This document shows, one piece after another, positions 34,640 to 42,957 of a stretch of 64,000 nucleotides of DNA. Within the stretch, counting starts at the first letter, position 1. Every line of letters starts with the position of its first letter. The notes below the pieces were generated by a model, which saw nothing but the letters and a program-made list of their open reading frames with translations, made no database searches and was not told the DNA's origin. Source of the DNA: CAZEWZ01 sp964516765. GTDB lineage: Bacteria; Bacteroidota; Bacteroidia; Flavobacteriales; UBA7430. Where the stretch lies: the NCBI GenBank assembly GCA_964516765.1, contig CAZEWZ010000003.1, positions 80,404 to 144,403 on the forward strand, read 5' to 3'. A program made the position numbers and the translations under genes.

Positions 34640-36856
34640 ATGTCTGAGAAGAAAGTAATTAAAGCTAAGGCTACTAAAGCCAAGTCAGTAAAAGAACAAT
34701 CTAAAGTTGTTCCGACAGCTAAACCCAAAGAAAAACGAGCTACTAAAAAGTTAAAAGTAGATGAATCTGAAGTTTCAACCGTTTCGGCTGAGAAACCTAA
34801 AGTTAAGGAGAAATCCAGGCCAGCTGCTAAAAAGTTAAAAGTAAATGAACCTGAAGTTTCAACCGTTTCGGCTGAGAAACCTAAAGTTAAGGAGAAATCC
34901 AGGCCAGCTGCTAAAAAGTTAAAAGTAGATGAACCTGAAGTTTCAACCGTTTTGGCTGATAAACCTAAAGGTAAGGATAAAGCTAAACCAGCAGCTAAAA
35001 ATGAAACAGTGGATGAAATTGAACCTATAGCTCTTGTTGATGAATTTCCTTCTGACCAAGCCACTGATATCGTGGAGTTAGATGCTTCGGTATCAAATAT
35101 ATTAGAAGAACCTATAGAAAAAGAGTTCGACTGGGATTCATTTGCTGAAGGAGGATCTGCCACTTATACTAAAGATCAATATACAGAATACGAATCAATG
35201 TACGATGCTACGCTTCCAGACGAAAGTCAAGCTGGTGTTATCGATGGGAAAATCATAAATATTACTGATCGTGAAGCCATTATTGAAATTGGTGGTAAAT
35301 CTGAAGGCGTAATTTCCTTAAATGAATTTCGTTATAATCCAGAATTGAGCGTAGGTGATTCAGTAGAGGTATTAATTGACCAGCACGAAGATCATACTGG
35401 TCAATTAGTTCTTTCTCATAAAAAAGCTAGATCTATTCGGTCTTGGGATAGAGTAAATAATGCTCACGATGAAGAAGAAATTGTAAATGGATTTGTCAAA
35501 TGTCGAACTAAAGGTGGAATGATTGTCGATGTATTCGGTATTGAAGCCTTCCTACCAGGTTCTCAAATTGATGTAAAACCTATCCGAGATTATGATATTT
35601 ATGTAGGAAAAACAATGGAATTTAAAGTTGTAAAAATTAATCATGACTTCAAAAATGTTGTAGTTTCTCATAAAGCACTTATTGAGGCAGATATTGAGCT
35701 TCAAAAGAAAGAAATTATTGGTAAATTAGAAAAAGGACAGGTTCTTGAAGGTACTGTAAAAAATATAACATCTTATGGTGTATTTATTGACTTAGGTGGA
35801 GTAGATGGGTTAATTCATATCACTGACCTTTCTTGGAGTAGAATTAATCATCCAAATGAAATTGTTGAGTTAGACCAAAAGATAAATGTAGTAATTCTTG
35901 ACTTTGATGAAGCAAAAACTCGTATTCAGTTAGGCCTTAAACAGTTATCCTCTCATCCATGGGATGCTCTCGATAATGATCTTAATATCGGTGATCGAGT
36001 TAAAGGTAAAGTAGTAGTTCTTGCCGATTATGGGGCATTTATTGAAATTCTTCCTGGCGTTGAAGGATTAATACATGTATCTGAAATGTCATGGTCTACT
36101 CATTTGAGATCCGCTCAAGATTTCATGAAAGTCGGAACAGAACTAGAAGCAGAAATTCTCACTTTAGAGCGTGAAGATCGTAAAATGTCCTTAGGCTTAA
36201 AGCAATTATCTACCGATCCATGGGCTGATATTACTGAAAAGTATCCTGTAAAATCTAAGCATACTGGTATAGTTCGTAATTTTACCAATTTTGGAGTATT
36301 TGTTGAATTGGAAGAAGGAGTAGACGGATTGGTTCATATATCTGATCTTTCTTGGATGAAGAAAGTGAAACACCCTTCTGAATTCACATCAATTGGAGCT
36401 AAATTAGATATTGTTGTTCTTGAACTAGATACAGAGAATAGAAGGCTTTCTCTAGGTCACAAGCAAGTTGAAGATAATCCTTGGGATACCTATGAGACCA
36501 TTTTTGCAGAAGGTTCTGAACATGAAGGAGAAGTTGTAGAAATTCATGATAAAGGTTCTACAGTTCTTTTCAAAACAGAAGGAGTTGAAGGATTTGTTCC
36601 AGGAAGACATTCTGAAAAAGAAGATGGTTCTAAATTACTAAAAGGTGATTTTGTCAATTTTAGAGTTATTGAATTTAACAAAGGTTCTAGAAAAATTGTT
36701 TTGTCTCATACTATCTTGTTTAAGGAAGCGATTGCAGCAGAAAAGAAGTCAACTAGCAAAAAAGTCAAATCTATTCAATCCAATGTAGAAAAATCTACCT
36801 TAGGAGACATTGATGCTCTAGTTGCTTTAAAGACCAAGCTGGATAAAGGAGAATAA
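34640..36856 (+). CDS. rpsA: 30S ribosomal protein S1 with repetitive basic N-terminal tail
   Basis: S1 binds mRNA on the small ribosomal subunit. It has 738 residues. Six S1 (OB-fold) domains run from about residue 195 to 690; the later ones carry the clear signature GxVxxxxxYGxFIxL...GLIHxSDLSW. The first 140 residues are an unusual Lys/Ala/Pro-rich tail containing three 28-residue tandem units (KLKV-E-EVSTV-A-KPK-K-KPAAK pattern), followed by an acidic segment. Bacteroidota S1 proteins commonly have N-terminal extensions, but the tandem repeat is notable. The start is the ATG at 34640, about 100 bases from the -7 element. A strong terminator follows. Confidence 0.96.
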   Translation: MSEKKVIKAKATKAKSVKEQSKVVPTAKPKEKRATKKLKVDESEVSTVSAEKPKVKEKSRPAAKKLKVNEPEVSTVSAEKPKVKEKSRPAAKKLKVDEPEVSTVLADKPKGKDKAKPAAKNETVDEIEPIALVDEFPSDQATDIVELDASVSNILEEPIEKEFDWDSFAEGGSATYTKDQYTEYESMYDATLPDESQAGVIDGKIINITDREAIIEIGGKSEGVISLNEFRYNPELSVGDSVEVLIDQHEDHTGQLVLSHKKARSIRSWDRVNNAHDEEEIVNGFVKCRTKGGMIVDVFGIEAFLPGSQIDVKPIRDYDIYVGKTMEFKVVKINHDFKNVVVSHKALIEADIELQKKEIIGKLEKGQVLEGTVKNITSYGVFIDLGGVDGLIHITDLSWSRINHPNEIVELDQKINVVILDFDEAKTRIQLGLKQLSSHPWDALDNDLNIGDRVKGKVVVLADYGAFIEILPGVEGLIHVSEMSWSTHLRSAQDFMKVGTELEAEILTLEREDRKMSLGLKQLSTDPWADITEKYPVKSKHTGIVRNFTNFGVFVELEEGVDGLVHISDLSWMKKVKHPSEFTSIGAKLDIVVLELDTENRRLSLGHKQVEDNPWDTYETIFAEGSEHEGEVVEIHDKGSTVLFKTEGVEGFVPGRHSEKEDGSKLLKGDFVNFRVIEFNKGSRKIVLSHTILFKEAIAAEKKSTSKKVKSIQSNVEKSTLGDIDALVALKTKLDKGE
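34745..34996 (+). repeat. Three tandem 84-bp repeats inside rpsA
   Basis: Units start at 34745, 34829 and 34913, each beginning AAAAAGTTAAAAGTA. The first two are nearly identical; the third has diverged more. They are in frame and encode 28-residue units of the basic tail. They are a likely spot for copy-number change by slippage or unequal recombination. Confidence 0.9.
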
Positions 36857-36871
36857 ATATATTTATTAAAT

Positions 36872-36907
36872 AAAAAAAAACCTTTCGAAACCGAAAGGTT
36901 TTTTTTT
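36872..36907 (+). terminator. Intrinsic terminator after rpsA
   Basis: A CCTTTCG/CGAAAGG stem with AAAC loop, extended by nine A-T pairs (A-tract 36872-36880, T-tract 36899-36907). It starts 16 bases after the stop. The A- and T-tracts make it potentially bidirectional. Confidence 0.92.
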
Positions 36908-36943
36908 ACTTATAAACTAGGTAAGTTTTTAGATTAACATTAA

Positions 36944-36951
36944 TATATTTG
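36944..36951 (+). promoter_or_regulatory. -7 element of pyrR-pyrB, implies leaderless mRNA
   Basis: TATATTTG matches the consensus and ends 4 bases before the pyrR ATG (36956). The transcript would start at or within a base or two of the ATG. No clear -33 TTTG is present. Confidence 0.55.
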
Positions 36952-36955
36952 TCAA

Positions 36956-37498
36956 ATGCGCGGAAAAATACTCTTCAATCAAAAAGAATTTAACTTGAGT
37001 GTTATTCGTCTTTGTTGGCAGTTGATAGAGAATCACTCTGATTTTTCAAATACTGTATTGATTGGTATGCAACCTCGTGGATACAAGCTTGCGAAAAAAA
37101 TTCATAGTAAATTAATGGAATTAACTGGAATTTCGAATATTAATCTAGGTTCTTTAGATATTACGTTTTTTAGAGACGACTTCAGAAGACGTGAAGATCC
37201 TATTTTTGCGAATCAAACAAATATTAATTTTTTGGTGGAGGGTAAGAGTGTGATTTTTATTGATGATGTTCTATATACAGGGAGAAGTATCAGAGCAGGA
37301 ATGGACGCCATCAATTCTTTTGGTCGTCCTAAGCAAATTGAATTGTGTGTTTTGATAGATAGAAGGTTTAGCAGAGAACTCCCAATTGAACCTAATTATT
37401 TTGGCAAGACCGTTGATGCTATTGACACAGAGAAAGTAGTTGTGGAGTGGGATTCTGAAATCACCCATAATGGACGTGTAACTTTGATAAATGAGTAA
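36956..37498 (+). CDS. pyrR: Bifunctional pyr regulator / uracil phosphoribosyltransferase PyrR
   Basis: A phosphoribosyltransferase-fold protein of 180 residues. The PRPP-binding loop FIDDVLYTGRSIRAGMDAI (around residue 100) is the hallmark, preceded by GMQPRGYKLA (PPi loop region) and ITFFRDDFRRRED. In Bacillus, PyrR binds pyr mRNA leaders and causes attenuation, and it also makes UMP from uracil. Here the promoter places the transcript start at the ATG, so no leader exists for attenuation in this operon. It is the first of three closely linked genes (pyrR-pyrB-small protein). Confidence 0.92.
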   Translation: MRGKILFNQKEFNLSVIRLCWQLIENHSDFSNTVLIGMQPRGYKLAKKIHSKLMELTGISNINLGSLDITFFRDDFRRREDPIFANQTNINFLVEGKSVIFIDDVLYTGRSIRAGMDAINSFGRPKQIELCVLIDRRFSRELPIEPNYFGKTVDAIDTEKVVVEWDSEITHNGRVTLINE

Positions 37499-37500
37499 GC

Positions 37501-38439
37501 ATGAAAAGTTTAAGTGTAAATCATTTGATTGGAATAGATGATCTTCTCATAGAAGATATCGAATTAATTTTTCAAACTGCAGATAATTTTAAATCTGTGA
37601 TAAATCGTCCGATTAAAAAAGTTCCATCACTTCGAGACCTCACGATTGCTAATTTATTTTTTGAAAACTCTACTAGAACTAAGTTGTCTTTTGAGTTAGC
37701 TGAAAAAAGATTATCTGCTGATATTATTAATTTTTCTGCTGCATTATCATCCGTTAAAAAAGGCGAGACACTCATTGATACAGTCAATAACATTCTTGCT
37801 ATGAAAGTCGATATGGTGGTCATGAGACATCCTAATCCCGGAGCTGCAAAATTTTTATCTGAACATGTTGATTCTATGATTGTAAATGCAGGTGATGGTT
37901 CTCATGAACATCCTACTCAAGCTCTACTAGATGCATATTCTATTCGAGAAAAACTTGGATCACTAGAGGGCAAGAAAGTTGTTATAGTTGGAGATATTTC
38001 CCATTCAAGAGTTGCATTGTCAAATATATTTTGTCTTCAAAAAATGGGTGCTAAAGTAATGCTATGTGGTCCTGCAACATTAATCCCAAAGTATATCTAC
38101 GAACTAGACGTATTGATAGAATATGATTTACGGACTGCTTTAGAGTGGTGTGATGTAGCTAATATGCTTAGAATTCAATTAGAACGAATGGATGTGCAAT
38201 ATTTCCCTTCTCTTCGAGAATATACCCTGATGTATGGTTTAAACGAAGTCATACTAAATAGTCTTTCAAAGAAAATTTTAGTAATGCATCCTGGACCAAT
38301 TAATAGAGGTGTAGAGATTAGTTCAGAGGTAGCAGATGGAAACCAAGCGATTATTTTAGATCAAGTTGAAAATGGAGTAGCAATTAGAATGGCTGTTATT
38401 TATCTTTTAGCACAGAACATTAATAGAGAAAACTCATAG
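37501..38439 (+). CDS. pyrB: Aspartate carbamoyltransferase, catalytic chain
   Basis: Forms carbamoyl aspartate from aspartate and carbamoyl phosphate in pyrimidine synthesis. It has 312 residues. The carbamoyl-phosphate-binding block FFENSTRTKLSFELA is near residue 53, HPTQALLDAYSI near residue 137, and HPGPINRGVEI near residue 260. There is no regulatory chain gene (pyrI) nearby, in line with unregulated trimers. It starts two bases after pyrR and ends overlapping the GTG start of the small downstream gene by one base. Confidence 0.96.
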   Translation: MKSLSVNHLIGIDDLLIEDIELIFQTADNFKSVINRPIKKVPSLRDLTIANLFFENSTRTKLSFELAEKRLSADIINFSAALSSVKKGETLIDTVNNILAMKVDMVVMRHPNPGAAKFLSEHVDSMIVNAGDGSHEHPTQALLDAYSIREKLGSLEGKKVVIVGDISHSRVALSNIFCLQKMGAKVMLCGPATLIPKYIYELDVLIEYDLRTALEWCDVANMLRIQLERMDVQYFPSLREYTLMYGLNEVILNSLSKKILVMHPGPINRGVEISSEVADGNQAIILDQVENGVAIRMAVIYLLAQNINRENS

Positions 38440-38762
38440 TGTCTTGGATAATCAATATTGAGCAAAAATACGAGGACTATACTCCATCATTTGATTCTGA
38501 AATGGAATTAATTTATGCAATTTCACTATTGAGTTATGACACAAATAAAATTATTAATGCCTCCAATTTTATCCCTACTAGTTTACTTTGCAAAGCAATT
38601 ACTACAGCTTACGATAACCACCAATCTCACAGTAAATCTTTTGTAGTAATTTTCCAAAATAACCAACACCTTCCAAAGATGAGTGAATATTTCGTTCATG
38701 TACCCTCTCTATCTGAGGCAATTGACTATATTTACATGGAAGAACTTGAAAGAAACTTATAA
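38439..38762 (+). CDS. Small conserved protein, STAS-like type often next to ribonuclease Z
   Basis: A 107-residue protein starting at GTG, whose first base is also the last base of the pyrB stop codon. The second half (SKSFVVIFQNNQHLPKM, then VHVPSLSEAIDYIYMEELER) follows the pattern of a short Bacteroidota protein that I recall being encoded just before rnz, ending in VPTLxEAxDxIxMEEIERDL. That comparison is from memory. Function is unknown. Here it is separated from rnz by two secreted-protein genes. The tight coupling to pyrB argues it is a real gene. Confidence 0.75.
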   Translation: MSWIINIEQKYEDYTPSFDSEMELIYAISLLSYDTNKIINASNFIPTSLLCKAITTAYDNHQSHSKSFVVIFQNNQHLPKMSEYFVHVPSLSEAIDYIYMEELERNL

Positions 38763-38770
38763 ATCCTACT

Positions 38771-39487
38771 ATGAAAAAAATTTGTGTATTAATTTTTCTA
38801 TCCCTTACATTTAGCAATATTTTATTCGCTCAAGATCCCGAACCAGGCTTTTATCCCCCGGATGGAAGTATTGTTAGCGAAGATGGTTCTGAGGTGATTT
38901 TACCTTCTGCTTATTTACAGTCAATGTATAATGAGACAATTTCTTTTTATGCTTCTGATTATATAACTCTTGACATTGCTGGGGAACCATACGATTTACC
39001 TTTTGTATCTGCTATCATTACAGGCGTTACAGCCCCTTCAGGTATGGACTATGATTGTAATACCGTTGGATGTATATTTCTTCCTAATTCTACTGGTGAA
39101 GTTACTTTGTCTGGTATTCCTGATTTATTGGGTAACTTCAATCTTTCTTTAACTGCTGAGGTTACTATTAATACTACCCCACTAGGTCTCCCTTTAGATG
39201 TTACATTTAATATTCCTTATGATGGGGGAAATGCACTTTTAAACCTTGCTTTGGGAGATGATTATTCTCCAATAAATAGTTTTGTACCCGAATTTTTACT
39301 CAATGTCAATCCAGAAAGTATGGCACCTTCTGATTTGAATATTACAGATTCTCTTCTTTCAATAGATGAGTCAAAATACTTATATTCATTAGATGTCCTT
39401 GGTAAAAGAGTCTCGGATAAAGCAACAAGAATAATTATTTTTGACATATATTCATCAGGAAAAGTTATAAAAAGATTTAAATTTTAG
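38771..39487 (+). CDS. Secreted protein with possible type IX sorting-like C-terminus, function unknown
   Basis: A 238-residue protein with a signal peptide (MKKICVLIFLSLTFSNILFAQ). The middle is a beta-rich region with FYASDYITLDIAG and SGIPDLLGNFNLSLTAEVTI, resembling an Ig-like or cadherin-like fold. It contains one close Cys pair (CNTVGC) that could form a disulfide. The last 35 residues (SLDVLGKRVSDKATRIIIFD, then GKVIKRFKF) resemble the end of a type IX secretion C-terminal domain, although the usual PNP start of that domain is missing. It follows the small protein gene by eight bases. I do not recognise a function. Confidence 0.8.
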   Translation: MKKICVLIFLSLTFSNILFAQDPEPGFYPPDGSIVSEDGSEVILPSAYLQSMYNETISFYASDYITLDIAGEPYDLPFVSAIITGVTAPSGMDYDCNTVGCIFLPNSTGEVTLSGIPDLLGNFNLSLTAEVTINTTPLGLPLDVTFNIPYDGGNALLNLALGDDYSPINSFVPEFLLNVNPESMAPSDLNITDSLLSIDESKYLYSLDVLGKRVSDKATRIIIFDIYSSGKVIKRFKF

Positions 39488-39728
39488 AGTTCATGATTAG
39501 CTGTAAATTTAATTCTAATTGAGTAATTATTTTCAATAAATGGTTCTTTCATATTTTTATATATTATTAGCTCATACTATTTGAGTGGAGTATATACTAG
39601 TATTAATTTATGAGCAAATACAGAATGTTACTGAGAAGTTTTTATACAGTCACTTATAAGTTATGTATTTATAAAGAAAATATAAAAACAGTTGTTTGTT
39701 TATAATTATTCTACAACCATAAATAAAA

Positions 39729-41960
39729 ATGAAATACTTATTTCTCTTTATTGTTTTTTTTTATTCAATAAATTTCTACGCTCAGAGCAATGCATCATTA
39801 TACGAAAACACAAGTGTCATCAAACTAAAGTCAATTACTGATTCAATATATTCAAGACTGAACTTATTTGAGGTGATTAATATGTCTTGTAGACAGAATA
39901 AATCCGATCTGGAATTTATTGTAAAAAGTGATGTGATGAATTGGTTAAATGCTGAATCAATTCCCTTTGATATTTTAGTAGATGATCTAAAATTTAAAAT
40001 TGAATATGAGAATGCCCATATGGAATTAATTAGGCAAAACAATGATGGTGAGATGTGGTATGATATTTATAGAACATATCATGAAGTACAGATGAAAATT
40101 GAAGAAATCGCAGAAATAAGTGCTATTGCTTCTATCATTGAAATTGGGGAATCATATGAAAATAGAGATATCAAAGGATTAAAATTTAGTTCGGGTGGAT
40201 TAGACAAACCTGCCGTCTTTTTTAACGGGTGCCAACACGCTAGAGAATGGGTAACAGTTATGGCCACTGTATATATGGCAGATCAATTATCACAAAATTA
40301 TGAAAATGATCCTTTTGTTCAAACTCTTTTGGATCTTGTAGATGTTTACATTATCCCTATTGTAAACCCCGACGGCTATGTTTATACTCACACTGTCGAT
40401 AGGTATTGGAGGAAAAACAGACAAGTCAATACAGGGTCAAATTGTATAGGTATTGATCTAAATAGAAATTGGGATGCTGACTGGAATGGATTAGAAAGTA
40501 CCAGTAATTCAGCTTGTTCTGATATTTATGTTGGTACATTTCCATTTTCTGCTACGGAAGCTTCTGTATTAAAAAACTACATGGAATCTATTCCCAATTT
40601 ACTTGGTCATTTAGATATTCATTCATATTCTGCTTTAGTTCTTGGCCCCTGGAGCTACACTAACGAACAATCTCCAGACCATGCCGAGATAGTTAGCTTA
40701 GGAACTACTATGAAGGATGCGATAAGCAATACCAATGCATATCCTTTTGAGTTTGGAACAGGAGATGCAAACGGAAGCTTATATCTCGCAAGTGGAACTA
40801 TGCCAGACTGGACATACGATGGTCTCGGCGCATTGGGATATACTTATGAACTTAGACCTAACTCTTTTAGTGGAGGTGGATTTGAACTTCCTGAAGATCA
40901 GATATTGGACGCTTGTGAAGAAAATTACAACGGGGCATTAGAAATGATTATTTGGGCTGCAGATATCCAGCCTGGCTGTACCAATTCCGACGCGTGTAAT
41001 TACAATTCATCTGCTTCCGAAGATGACGGTTCTTGCGCAGAGATTGATTCATGTGGAGAGTGTGGAGGTAATGGACCTTTGCCAGGATTTGACTGTTTGG
41101 GAAACTGTTCTAGTGGAGAGAATTTAGTGATTGAAATGATTGATTCCAATGGAGACGGGTGGAACGGAAATACACTTCTTATAAACGGTACTTCTCTAAC
41201 AATTGAAAATGGTTTTGAGGTCATTGAGTCTCTGTGTTATGATACGTCCTTGTGTGTAGAGGTTATTTGTGATGGGGGATCTTGGCAAGACGAGGTATCT
41301 TGGAGTATTAGCAATTCTTTAGGAAATGAATTATTGTCAGGCGGTGCTCCTTTTTTTGGAGAATTTAATTGTAATATCCTTATTTTAGGTTGTACTGATC
41401 CAGAGGCAATCAATTTTGATTCTTCAGCGATTGTAGAAGACAATTCTTGTGAATACATTACCTCGAACGAATTACAGACAATTGATTTACCTATGGGTTG
41501 GTCTATTTTTTCTACTTATATCCAACCAGAATTTCCTTCAATGGATTCAGTATTAAGCTTCATATACGATGATTTGATTATTGTTAAAAATGGAGAAGGA
41601 ATGGCTTATTTACCATATTTTGGTTTCAATTCTATTGGTGATTTATTAAATGATCAAGGTTATTTAGTAAAGTTAATCCAGGCTAATTCCTTGTTTATTT
41701 CAGGAACCAAAATTGTCCCAGAGAATTATCCTATCAATTTAGATATCGGATGGAATATGATTGGTTATTTAAGAGACAATCCTATCAATCTGGAACAAGC
41801 ACTTAGTCCAATTCAATCTCAAATTATTATAGTCAAAAATTCTATGGGGACAGCTTATTTACCAGAGTGGGATTATAACGGAATTGGACATCTTATCCCT
41901 GGAGAGGGATATCAAATAAAGCTTGTTTCTTCTGTATCTTTTAATTACCCTTTGAATTAA
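39729..41960 (+). CDS. Secreted M14-family zinc carboxypeptidase with Cys-rich linker and duplicated C-terminal module
   Basis: A 743-residue secreted metallopeptidase with signal peptide (cleaved after IKFYAQ-like INFYAQ). The M14 domain spans about residues 115-415. Zinc ligands are His and Glu of CQHAREW and His of HLDIHSYS; the substrate-binding region is LDLNRNWD-like GIDLNRNWDADW, and the catalytic Glu lies in YTYELRP. Two Cys-rich CT(N/D)xxACNYN-type motifs follow (CTNSDACNYNSSA; CTDPEAINFDSSA), plus a segment like a proprotein/jelly-roll linker. The last 170 residues hold two copies of a GW(S/N)-x-I-V-K-N-...-YLP-...-GIG-...-GY module. There is no classical sorting domain; the module may replace it. 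Confidence 0.92.
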   Translation: MKYLFLFIVFFYSINFYAQSNASLYENTSVIKLKSITDSIYSRLNLFEVINMSCRQNKSDLEFIVKSDVMNWLNAESIPFDILVDDLKFKIEYENAHMELIRQNNDGEMWYDIYRTYHEVQMKIEEIAEISAIASIIEIGESYENRDIKGLKFSSGGLDKPAVFFNGCQHAREWVTVMATVYMADQLSQNYENDPFVQTLLDLVDVYIIPIVNPDGYVYTHTVDRYWRKNRQVNTGSNCIGIDLNRNWDADWNGLESTSNSACSDIYVGTFPFSATEASVLKNYMESIPNLLGHLDIHSYSALVLGPWSYTNEQSPDHAEIVSLGTTMKDAISNTNAYPFEFGTGDANGSLYLASGTMPDWTYDGLGALGYTYELRPNSFSGGGFELPEDQILDACEENYNGALEMIIWAADIQPGCTNSDACNYNSSASEDDGSCAEIDSCGECGGNGPLPGFDCLGNCSSGENLVIEMIDSNGDGWNGNTLLINGTSLTIENGFEVIESLCYDTSLCVEVICDGGSWQDEVSWSISNSLGNELLSGGAPFFGEFNCNILILGCTDPEAINFDSSAIVEDNSCEYITSNELQTIDLPMGWSIFSTYIQPEFPSMDSVLSFIYDDLIIVKNGEGMAYLPYFGFNSIGDLLNDQGYLVKLIQANSLFISGTKIVPENYPINLDIGWNMIGYLRDNPINLEQALSPIQSQIIIVKNSMGTAYLPEWDYNGIGHLIPGEGYQIKLVSSVSFNYPLN

Positions 41961-42045
41961 TTTATATTCCTAAATATTTTCTAAACTGTTAAATAAGTGA
42001 GTTAATTGCCTATTTTTTTTTATAATTTAAAGACTAATTTTTTTA

Positions 42046-42957
42046 ATGAGTTTTGAAATCACCATTTTAGGATGTGGTTCTGCTTCTCCCACATCCAATA
42101 GAAACCCTTCAGCTCAATTTCTTTTTGTTCAAGATCTTTCATTGTTGATTGATTGCGGGGAAGGAACACAAGTTCAGTTGAGAAAGCATAAAATTAGAAT
42201 GCAGAAAATTCAGCATATTTTTATTTCTCACCTTCATGGAGATCATTTTTTTGGTTTGCCTGGATTGCTTTCTACTTTTCATTTGCTTGGCAGAAAGAAC
42301 GAATTACATATATATGCTCCATCTGAATTAAAAGCTCTTTTAGACACTCTCTTTAAGGCTTCAAAGACATACTTAAGATATCCAATTCATTACCATTCCC
42401 TCAATTTTGATGCTCCAGAGTTAATTTTTCAGAATAAAAAGTTGGAAATTCATTCTTTTCCAATGCGACACAGTATTGAAGTTTGTGGATTTAAATTCAG
42501 CGAAAAATCCAAACTTAGAAAAATTAATCGATCTGTAGTAGATGCCTTTGGAGTGCCTCAATATTTATTTAACTCACTTAAAGAAGGAGCCGATTTCACA
42601 TGTGATGATGGCCAAGTGGTCTTAAATGCCATGCTAACTCTGGATCCTGATGTATCTAGGTCATATGCTTATTGTTCGGATACTTCCTATTTTCCTGAAA
42701 TTTGCACGATGATTAAAGATGTTGATCTCTTATACCACGAAGCTACTTTTGCAAACGATATGGAAAAGCTGGCGTATAAAACCAAACATTCTACTGCTGA
42801 GCAAGCTGCTATTATTGCACAAAAAGCACAGGTTAAAAATTTGATTTTAGGACATTTTTCTGCTCGGTATACTGATCATAGTATACTTTTGAAAGAAGCA
42901 AAAATGGTATTTAAAAATAGCCAAGCAGCAGAAGACGGTTTGAAAATTATTCTTTGA
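42046..42957 (+). CDS. rnz: Ribonuclease Z (tRNA 3' processing endonuclease)
   Basis: A metallo-beta-lactamase-fold endonuclease that removes tRNA 3' trailers. It has 303 residues. The N-terminal LGCGSASPTSNRNPSAQ stretch is the tRNase Z signature. The zinc motif HLHGDHFFGLPG is near residue 62, further ligands are in PMRHSIEVCGF, CSDTSYF and HEATF, and the final LGHFSARYTD motif is intact. It has its own gap of 85 bases after the carboxypeptidase gene; TAATTTTT upstream is a one-mismatch -7 element. Its 3' end overlaps the 3' end of miaA by 11 bases, in convergent orientation. Confidence 0.97.
   Translation: MSFEITILGCGSASPTSNRNPSAQFLFVQDLSLLIDCGEGTQVQLRKHKIRMQKIQHIFISHLHGDHFFGLPGLLSTFHLLGRKNELHIYAPSELKALLDTLFKASKTYLRYPIHYHSLNFDAPELIFQNKKLEIHSFPMRHSIEVCGFKFSEKSKLRKINRSVVDAFGVPQYLFNSLKEGADFTCDDGQVVLNAMLTLDPDVSRSYAYCSDTSYFPEICTMIKDVDLLYHEATFANDMEKLAYKTKHSTAEQAAIIAQKAQVKNLILGHFSARYTDHSILLKEAKMVFKNSQAAEDGLKIIL

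Noticed and set aside
34745..34996. Possible CRISPR-like array
   Set aside because: Three 84-bp units are directly adjacent with no unique spacers, and they are in frame inside rpsA.
34588..35163. Long minus-strand open frame of 191 codons opposite rpsA
   Set aside because: It is the mirror of the repetitive Lys/Ala/Pro-rich tail of rpsA. Its own repeats follow the 84-bp DNA repeat, and the product has no recognisable features.
39488..39728. Search for a gene or RNA in the gap before the carboxypeptidase
   Set aside because: Many stops occur in all frames, with no strong hairpin and no consensus -7 element.
42947..42957. Overlap of rnz and miaA stop regions as a possible frameshift
   Set aside because: Both proteins end at normal family lengths; a short tail-to-tail overlap is common in compact genomes.
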